The notes under the pieces were generated by a model that saw only the letters and a program-made list of their open reading frames with translations, was not told the DNA's origin and searched no databases. Of a stretch of DNA of 41,531 bases, positions 20,862-28,195 are shown one piece after another. Every line of letters begins with the position of its first letter. Positions within the stretch are counted from its first letter, which is position 1. Source of the DNA: Nemertoderma westbladi (Eukaryota > Xenacoelomorpha > Nemertodermatida > Nemertodermatidae); NCBI GenBank assembly GCA_032718475.1, contig JAUCBJ010008465.1, positions 1 to 41,531 of the forward strand, read 5' to 3'. Both the position numbers and the translations under genes were made by a program.

Positions 20862-21142
20862 AGCCAACAGGCGGCAGAAGCGGGATGCGACCCGAAGGCT
20901 CCTCTTTCAATAGCTGCTACCCGAAGGGTAGGGGTGGACGCTAAAGGGTTCAAAATGGGATGTGATTGATTTCAGGGTTCCAATTAGGGTTATTACGAGA
21001 GTTCCATCCCAAGTTTTCCTCCCAGTAATTCAACTGGTACTAATTTTATCGACCCTGTGCATGAAAGGCTGAATGGACCCTGGCGGTGTTCGAACCTACA
21101 ACCAATAGATTGGCCGGCGCTCAACCAATTGAGCTACCCCGC
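20862..21142 (-). mobile_element. tRNA-derived SINE abutting the BEL/Pao LTR
   Basis: On the minus strand it starts GCGGGGTAGCTCAATTGG (A box, complement of 21125-21136), closes a D-arm (GCTC/GAGC), and has GGTTCGAACACC as B box (complement of 21085-21096). The tRNA-unrelated body contains GGGTCGATAAAATTAGTACC and AGTTGAATTACTGGG, which from memory resembles a conserved core described in molluscan and cephalopod SINEs. The 3' part carries CTACCCTTCGGGTAGCAGC, a perfect hairpin. The acceptor stem does not pair, so it is a SINE head, not a tRNA. Its 5' end falls exactly on the LTR boundary. Confidence 0.75.
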
Positions 21143-22344
21143 TGTTCGCGCTTTTAGACCTTTGGCAGTTTAACCCGCCAAATTAGGATGTCTTCTAGAT
21201 AATAAATCACTTTAGCCTATGACAAGTATTTAATTCACTACACTAGTCGAAACCAATCTGTGCGCGATCATTCACCCGCTGGATATACCCGGGAGATTGG
21301 GTTCGACGGCTTAATCTTATTGCTATGTAAGCTTAATGTATTATTCGACTGACAGTATTAGATAATCTCTGACAATATTATTCACCTTCGGAGAATATTA
21401 ACAGTTCCTTTAGGACGTGGCGCTCTATCTATACAAACAGAGTTATGACTTAAACTACTCACAACGATATGGCTTAGTTATAATTCACATATATGGCGCA
21501 TTCTTTAGGAAATGCTTCGTTATCAGTCTCACTCATACACAATGCTGCACAATACTGCACACTGATCTGCCGATCTTCACTGATTTTAGTTATATATAAA
21601 AGGAACACGGACCGACTCATGTAGGGTCTATCAAATAACATTAGATTCACTTCAAACCACTTTAACATAAGTCACAATCGTTATATGTAACCTTTCTCTC
21701 TTACCTTCGGTATATCAAGAATATTGGGTTTCGGGGTTATTTATCGTTATTCCAAATATAATAATTCATCAACCATATTATGAAGAACTGACAGTAAATA
21801 GCAGTATAACAATATAAAAGTATGCACAGGTATGTTTGATTAGGTATGTTGAGTTGCATGAGTTGTGACAATCAGTCATCAGTTTGTTATGATTTGTTAT
21901 GATAACGGATATATGTCCTTATAATTAAGCCTACTAGTGTAAGGCACAGAGAAAGAGCATAAAAATTCCAAAGCCGCTCTCTTCCTGGCTTAGAATCACA
22001 AAACAACACTAAAAACTGATAAGAATAACCTTATTTACAAAGGCTTCCACCCACCACAGAGAAAGAGCATACAGATAGGAAATTTCAGTTCAGTAGATCT
22101 GTGATAGGTCGAAATCAAAATCAACTCAAATCCTATTGGCAGATACAGAAGCAGGGCTGTGGGGCAACTTTCCCAAGCTGGTTGGACAATCAAACGTAGC
22201 CCAGATCCCTTCGCACAGCAAATCAGCCAATCAGCCGGTAGCTTGCGCTATTCGAGTTATAGATCCCCTTTTAGAGTATTCAGCGCCTGGGGGGGAACTG
22301 GTTAACAAGGCAAACGAATCAGTTATCCCACAAAAGCTTTTACA
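21143..22344 (-). repeat. BEL/Pao 3' LTR
   Basis: In + orientation it begins TGTTCGCGC and ends GCTTTTACA; the identical ends recur at 35574 and 36789. Sense is minus. It holds a TATA-like TTTATATATAA (complement near 21591-21600). Where the other LTR has AATAAA in sense, this one has AATAAG (complement of 21316-21321). A short frame beginning near 22136 on the + strand lies wholly inside the LTR and occurs identically in the other copy; I do not regard it as a gene. Confidence 0.92.
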
Positions 22345-22370
22345 CCGCTCCCAGAAAATGGGATTTAAGT
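22345..22370 (-). other. Weak polypurine tract before the 3' LTR
   Basis: On the minus strand the bases just upstream of the LTR read CTGGGAGCGG, moderately purine-rich and in the position where plus-strand synthesis is primed. It is shorter and less pure than a textbook tract. Confidence 0.35.
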
Positions 22371-23726
22371 CTATAAAATATACAAAATCACAATTTCTAA
22401 TATACATAAATACTCTAAACAGTTAGTCTTTCTTGCGCGGACGGCGTTTACGCAGTTTTTTAAAGCTAGCCAGAGTCTTTTCTCTTTGGGGCGAGCCACT
22501 TTACGAGGAGGGCTGTAGCTCCTAGGCGAAGGGTGCAATATAATTGCATCAGAAGGTGCAGGGTTACGATCGGTATACCCGCCGGTCGAAGTACCTGGTT
22601 GATTAATATCAACCTCAGTGGAGCGAGGTCTAATGGCCTTTAGAGCGCGTCTCAGGACAGCAGCTCCTACGGGTCCTTGACGGGTCGTCTGGACACTAGC
22701 GGTGGGTGGACCGTGAGTGGTGAGGAACTTTCTCGGTTTAATGGTTCTCTCCAGCTCGCGTTCTCGGGTTCGATATTCATATGGTCGCCGAGATACTTCC
22801 TGTAGTTCAGGATGCGAGTTCACAAAGATGTCGCCATACTCAGGGTCTTGACGGATAAAATTGATCAGGTGATAGGTGGTTATATCATTAGGGTTAACGT
22901 TTCTAAGGTATTTTCTGACAAACTTGGTGGAAATACACTCACCAACACGCTTTATTAACTCGTAACTTGGTACGCGTGTTTTCTGTTCAATCGACGCGAA
23001 TAGGTAAGGATGGAACGCGTAAACTCCCTCGTAAGCTCGTCCAGGGTAGTAGCGATGTCGGGATTCGCAATGTAAATCCTCGGATGTATCGCAGGGTGAT
23101 CATCTCGTCTACGCTCTCTAAATCGCGATTAAAGGGACAATTGTAACTTTCATGTCCTTTAAGTTGACAGTAGTGACATTGAGTCATAAATTGTGGGCAG
23201 ACGGCAAATATATGAGAGTTATTAAGCCGGCAATAAGCACAATATATTTCCATCATCGGTTGTTCGAGGAAATAGGAACAAGGTACGCTCGAGTCTAGAG
23301 GAGTGAAGTGGTCTCTCGATGCGCATAATCGACAACGTTTTCGAGAAACGTAGTTGGCGTGTCGATAATCGTACGCTGTGAGACGCTGTGGACCTTGATA
23401 CCACTCTATGACATAATCATTGTCACTGCTCCGGGAAGCTGTAGGTTGAATCGCTTCTGATTCCAAGCATACTGGTTCATCCTCCAGCTGTATAGACGAA
23501 GTGGGTGCGTCGGTGTACCATTACGCTGCGTATATCGAGCAGCGAATTTTCTACAGTCCAACTCACGCGCGAGCTGCTCTTGGGACATTGGCGGTTCGAT
23601 ATAACGACCATCGTCCTCCGCAGCAGTTGGGCTAACGTCGCCGCGTATTAAGCTATCAACAAACGCTTGTAAAAGTAGAGTATATCGCTCCCCGATACCA
23701 AGACCATCTTCTATCAACTCCGTCAT
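22371..23726 (-). pseudogene. Env-position accessory gene with three zinc-knuckle-like motifs, two frame breaks
   Basis: From ATG at 23726 a minus frame reads MTELIEDGLGIGERY. Near 23510 the coding signal moves to a second frame, which carries three knuckles: C-x2-C-x4-H-x9-C, C-x2-C-x5-H-x4-C and a canonical C-x2-C-x4-H-x4-C (CHYCQLKGHESYNC). Near 23100 it returns to the first frame, runs through an Arg/Pro-rich stretch and ends at 22371 after a hydrophobic 16-residue tail. The span is exactly 452 codons, so the two breaks compensate. It lies between pol and the 3' LTR, where errantivirus-like BEL elements carry env, but shows no signal peptide, furin site or clear fusion peptide. Knuckles of this type bind nucleic acid; the function is otherwise unknown. 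Confidence 0.65.
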
Positions 23727-23745
23727 ATCTGCTATATATGAGTTT
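23727..23745 (-). promoter_or_regulatory. Candidate 3' splice site upstream of the accessory gene
   Basis: On the minus strand TATATAGCAG ends two bases before the ATG at 23726. CAG at this spot would let a spliced subgenomic RNA use that ATG as its first start. The pyrimidine tract is weak. Confidence 0.35.
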
Positions 23746-25381
23746 ATCCATATTATAATGAGTTTATATTTAGGCGAGCGGGCGTCGCTGCCTACCCCAA
23801 TCAACCCCCGGACAGTACGAGATCCTCAGCGCCGATGTGTCGTCGCCGCTGTACTTTCGCCAACGACGTAGCCGCACAACGACAACGACAACCGGCACAA
23901 GTCACTCGACTGTCCGTCCCAAAGGCTTAGATACACCTCAGGTTCTTACTGGAGAGTTAGGGTTACTTTCACAATTGCGACTCGCTACTGTAAACACACC
24001 TTAGTAGTAACATTCGCCTATAAACTCACAAATACCACACACACAACTTGTCACAAATTACACACACTCGGGTCACTTGTCCGTTAGTCAATGCCTTCCA
24101 GAATGTCACTGTATTATTATGTATCCTTGGATACTATCAGTGCACTATTTATTCCCTATGCTATTCAATGGGACAAGCTTTCTATTGTTCTCTTAACTCA
24201 ATTCTAATTCTAGCGTGGTTGTTGCTATGGTGACATTATGTAAAGCTAGCGGTAGAATTAGGGTAATTCCAATGCATACAGATCTGGGATGTTATTTAAT
24301 AGTAATTCTTTAATAGTCAATGTCCTGTTTTATACATGACTTTATGAATTTTATCGGCTACTGACTATGTTTGGGAGACTTTCGCACACTCATACGCATA
24401 ATAAGATAAATCTCCGCTCCCTTGATCTATTAATTAATGGAATTTTGGGAATGTTATAAATTGCGTAAAAATGGCAATTTATTAAATTCATTAAAAGCGA
24501 CATGAATTTAAATTTATTCCCTGAAATTTTATTATTTGATAATTAAATGGACATATTTTGATTCTAGAACATGTCTGGGGACACAAGATCCTTAATTCTA
24601 TGACAATTGTCTTTTTAAGAATATCGGTAAATGCTACGATATCTTAATTGACTAGAATTGTTGAAGGATCTGAATTTTACAGATTTTGATTTATTAGATT
24701 TGCAAATATTAAATAATTAATATTTGAGATGGGCACCGATTTATTCCAGAACTTGTCTGGGGACGTTAACCACTGATTCTAGAATTTGTCTTTCAAGTAT
24801 ATCGGTGGGTGCCGCGATATCTTAATCGACTAGAATTACAGATGGTCAAAGGGTTTAACAGATTTATTTTGCGTTATACGCTACTGTTAAAGGGACATCA
24901 CGCTACTATATGTATTATTTAATATACGGTATGAGAGCAATATCGCACGAAGCAATGTCAGTGTGAAGAGGCAAGTCGTTTCCAAGGTCTACCCAGAGCT
25001 TGGTTTAGCCGAGACTCGAGGATCTGAACTTTGCATTCCTAATACTCTGCCTACCAATAATACTTAAATATAGTAGTGGCTTTATTGTACTTTAATAAGT
25101 ACGGACATGTCATCTTACTGTAGTTACGTATTTATAATATAATACGGACAGTAAGGAAAGAGAAAAAGAATTGTTTCTCGCCGTCGCACTAAATATAATA
25201 TAAGTAATTACGTACGCAATGAACACGAACATATTGCACTATTCTACTAAATAATCGCTAAATAATATTCTACTAAATTAAATAAAACGATTATAATAAA
25301 ATTACATAGTAATACATACATAAATATAAAAATAATAAAATAATATAAAATAATAGAGTCACACGCCCACTCCGAACGATA
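23746..25381 (-). other. Non-coding gap between integrase and accessory gene, with a 182-bp tandem pair
   Basis: This is 1.64 kb with no supported frame in the sense direction. A diverged duplication is evident: ATTCTAGAACATGTCTGGGGAC at about 24561 recurs as ATTCCAGAACTTGTCTGGGGAC at about 24743, followed in both by AT-TTGTCTTT, ATATCGGT and ATCTTAAT-GACTAGAATT. The offset between GTCTGG at 24573 and 24755 is 182 bases. Such a gap in this group may hold splice signals or transport elements; that is inference. Confidence 0.6.
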
Positions 25382-28195
25382 TTAAGTTGGGGAGTCCCTA
25401 GATGTCGGTTGGATTAGGGAAGTGGTCGTGGGAAGAGTTTCTTGCCTTCCATAGTTTCCGGAGAGCTCTCTGTCTCTTTCCAGTAAACATAAACGACCCA
25501 CTGGGCGATTGAGCTGTTGAGTCTCAAAGACTATCCCTGGTTTCTTAAAGTTACGTCGCATGACGACGAGTTCTACTGATCGCACCAAACCATCGCTCGA
25601 GATATGAGTCTCGATGATACGTCCTGTTTGCCATCGCTTACGTGGGAGATCGGGGTCCACAATAAGCACCATGTCTCCAGCGCTGACGTTTTCTTGCTGC
25701 GCAAACCACTTAGTTCGAAGTTGTAGAGTGGGCAGGTAATGTTTCTCGAAATGGTCAGCGAAACGACGGGATAGCAACTGCATAAGTTGCCAGGTTCGAC
25801 GGCAGTACTCGTCTCCGTCTGTGATCTCCGATCGTGGGAGCATGGCTACGGGTTTCTTCAGTAGAAAGTGCGCGGGTGTTAGCGCTTCCAGGGAATCCGG
25901 ACTTGAAGAGACTGGCATAAGCGGTCTTTCGTTGAGATAAGCGGCGATTTCCTCCATTAACGTCCGCAATAGTTCGTCGGTGAGATAAGCGCGACAAGGC
26001 ACAATAAAGTGGAACGCAGTTTTCACGCTTCTAATCAATCTCTCCCAACTTCCTCCCCACCAAGGGGCGTCGGCGGCGTTGAAGGTCCAGCTAGACGCTG
26101 TTATCTTTAGCTGATCGTCCACCTGTCTTTTGTTCCAGTCCTTTACGTAAGCTTGAATTTCGTTGTTGGCGCCAATGAAGTTTGTTCCCTTATCCGATCT
26201 CATCGTGTTACTGGTTCCGAAACGAGCGATCTGTCGTCGTAAACTCAACACGAAGCTGTTGGTGGATAGATCGTTTACCATATCGAGATGGATAGCTCTA
26301 CAAGTCATACAAACGAAGATGACACACCATCTCTTGATTATAGTCCGGGCACGATATACTTCAATAGGGCCAAATAAATCCACACCGGTATTAGTAAAGG
26401 GTGGTTCATAGAAGCTTACTCTTTCCCTAGGTAATTCTGCCTCTCGCTGTGTCAAAGGCCTACTGAATGCTTTCCTACAGGGTATGCAGTTCCTAAGAAC
26501 TTGGTTCAGAGCCCTACGGGGTTTATAAAAATAGTAGCGAGTTCGAATTTCGCTCAGAACTCGTTCTCTACCAGCATGGTACAGTTTGCTATGAACATCT
26601 ACAATCATCTTGATTTGTATGTCAAGATTTCTAATGAGTATGGGAAACTTAGTGTCAAAGGATAACGGGGCGTTGGTGAGCCTGCCTCCAACACGTATTA
26701 ACCCATCTATCATGGTACTAGAGAAGCGATCCCTTAAGCGCATCTGCGGATTTCTTAACAACAGGAAATACTTATCGGAATCCTCATAGCATTGTAGGAG
26801 TCTCAGCATCTGTTTGTTGGTTTCATCATGCTCCTGGTAACTGATCTTCTCCTTTAGAATCCTGTCGGATACCTTGTATTGGGGAAGATCTTTAACAACA
26901 TGGACTCGTGCAGATGTTGATGGAGCATCATCACTATGGGTCTTTGTCCCGGAGTAACGATGATGAAAACATCGTTTTAAATAGGTGACGGCTTTACAGA
27001 GCCGATTCCAGGAGCTGTAGTGACGAATCGCTCTCTGCAAGAGGGGTGAGAGTCCTTGCGCGATATCTGGTATTCCAGATTTCCAATCCTTGTCACGGAT
27101 TTCCAAGACTTCTTTAGTCGTGGCGGTGGGTTTCTGATCCAAAGCATCATCTCCGGAAGTAAATAATACAGATAGATCAACCGCAGGTTTAAACAACTTC
27201 GATTTACTCGCTCGAGTTTTGGGTTTAACTTTCTCCGCTCCCTTGGCCTGTCTGATCTCTGCTGTTGTGAGATGGGGATGCCATTCTTCTTCTTCTCTGT
27301 AGAGAAAGTCGGGTCCTCCTAACCATTCGGGAGTATTTACCAATTCCTTTGGAGTCGCTCCTCGGGAAGCGATGTCTGCTGGATTAATCGTTCCGGGGCA
27401 ATGTCTCCATTGGTCCATCGTCGTGCGACTAAGTATGATGGCTACCCTGTTGGTAACGAAGACGCTGAACTGACAGACTTCATTGGTTATATACTCTAAC
27501 ACGAGTAAAGCGTCGGTCCAATAGACCATTTTCTCTAATGGATAGTCAATCTGTTCTGTTACATTCCGGCCGATGGCTGTAGCGTATAGAGCCGCTTTTA
27601 ACTCCGCTCGAGGAACTTTCAACTTGTTGTTGATTAATGCCTTAGAAGTAACCAAGGCGACTTTGATTCCATCCGGAGTTTCCACTCTTAGGTAGGCTAC
27701 TATACCTATTCCCATATCGCTGGCGTCTCCAAACACATGGAGTTGATAGGAATACGTAGGGAGAACATGACCAAAATATGAACGGGAAATTATAAAATCC
27801 TCGATAGCCGGCAGAGAATCTTCCCATTCCATCCACTTCTTCAATAATTCTCCCTTAAGTGGATCGTCCCATGAGTGGTTTTCAAGCCACATTTGTTGTA
27901 CCAAACTACGAGCAATCAATATAACTGGGCTAATAAATCCCAATGGATCGAAATAAGTGCTCAGTATACTTAAGCAAATCCGTTTGGTTCGAACTGGATT
28001 ATCTCGCTGTTTTAGCTGGAAAAACAGAATATCTCGCTCTGTGTCCCATTTCAAGCTGAGTGTCTTGGTTTCTGGCAGATCATCTTTGATCAAATCTAGA
28101 TCTTTCGCCCCTCGATCTTCCGCAGGGATCGACTCCAGAAACTCACGGGAGTTGCTGGTGAATTTTGTTAATCGAACCCACCTCTTTTTAAGCAC
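25382..28195 (-). CDS. pol: BEL/Pao Pol: end of RT, RNase H, integrase
   Basis: It enters in the RT thumb (LTKFTSNSREFLESIP). RNase H carries HVFGDAS (Asp157), PRAEL (Glu198), WTDAL (Asp228) and NPADIASRG (Asp274). The integrase has an H-x4-H ... C-x2-C zinc domain at about 534-573 (VHSKLYH, CIPC), then the D,D-E triad at Asp606 (GVDLFGP), Asp668 (RSDKGTNF) and Glu718 (GGSWERL). A Pao-specific C-terminal domain (FAQQENVSAGDMVLIVDPD) follows. These degrade the RNA template and insert the cDNA. All catalytic residues are present. The first codon here is GTG and is not a real start: the protein continues from the upstream ORF, one base out of frame. Overlap with that ORF is 28 bases. Confidence 0.9.
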   Translation of the reverse strand: MLKKRWVRLTKFTSNSREFLESIPAEDRGAKDLDLIKDDLPETKTLSLKWDTERDILFFQLKQRDNPVRTKRICLSILSTYFDPLGFISPVILIARSLVQQMWLENHSWDDPLKGELLKKWMEWEDSLPAIEDFIISRSYFGHVLPTYSYQLHVFGDASDMGIGIVAYLRVETPDGIKVALVTSKALINNKLKVPRAELKAALYATAIGRNVTEQIDYPLEKMVYWTDALLVLEYITNEVCQFSVFVTNRVAIILSRTTMDQWRHCPGTINPADIASRGATPKELVNTPEWLGGPDFLYREEEEWHPHLTTAEIRQAKGAEKVKPKTRASKSKLFKPAVDLSVLFTSGDDALDQKPTATTKEVLEIRDKDWKSGIPDIAQGLSPLLQRAIRHYSSWNRLCKAVTYLKRCFHHRYSGTKTHSDDAPSTSARVHVVKDLPQYKVSDRILKEKISYQEHDETNKQMLRLLQCYEDSDKYFLLLRNPQMRLRDRFSSTMIDGLIRVGGRLTNAPLSFDTKFPILIRNLDIQIKMIVDVHSKLYHAGRERVLSEIRTRYYFYKPRRALNQVLRNCIPCRKAFSRPLTQREAELPRERVSFYEPPFTNTGVDLFGPIEVYRARTIIKRWCVIFVCMTCRAIHLDMVNDLSTNSFVLSLRRQIARFGTSNTMRSDKGTNFIGANNEIQAYVKDWNKRQVDDQLKITASSWTFNAADAPWWGGSWERLIRSVKTAFHFIVPCRAYLTDELLRTLMEEIAAYLNERPLMPVSSSPDSLEALTPAHFLLKKPVAMLPRSEITDGDEYCRRTWQLMQLLSRRFADHFEKHYLPTLQLRTKWFAQQENVSAGDMVLIVDPDLPRKRWQTGRIIETHISSDGLVRSVELVVMRRNFKKPGIVFETQQLNRPVGRLCLLERDRELSGNYGRQETLPTTTSLIQPTSRDSPT

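Noticed and set aside
21085-21142. Possible tRNA gene on the minus strand
   Set aside because: A and B boxes are present but the acceptor stem does not pair and the sequence continues into a SINE body.
22136-22426. Plus-strand frame in the 3' LTR, repeated at 36581-36805
   Set aside because: It lies inside the LTR in antisense, and its duplication simply reflects the two LTR copies.
22371-22440. C-terminal hydrophobic tail of the accessory gene as an Env membrane anchor
   Set aside because: The tail is short and AT-driven, and the body has zinc knuckles with no signal peptide or cleavage site, so an Env identity is not supported.
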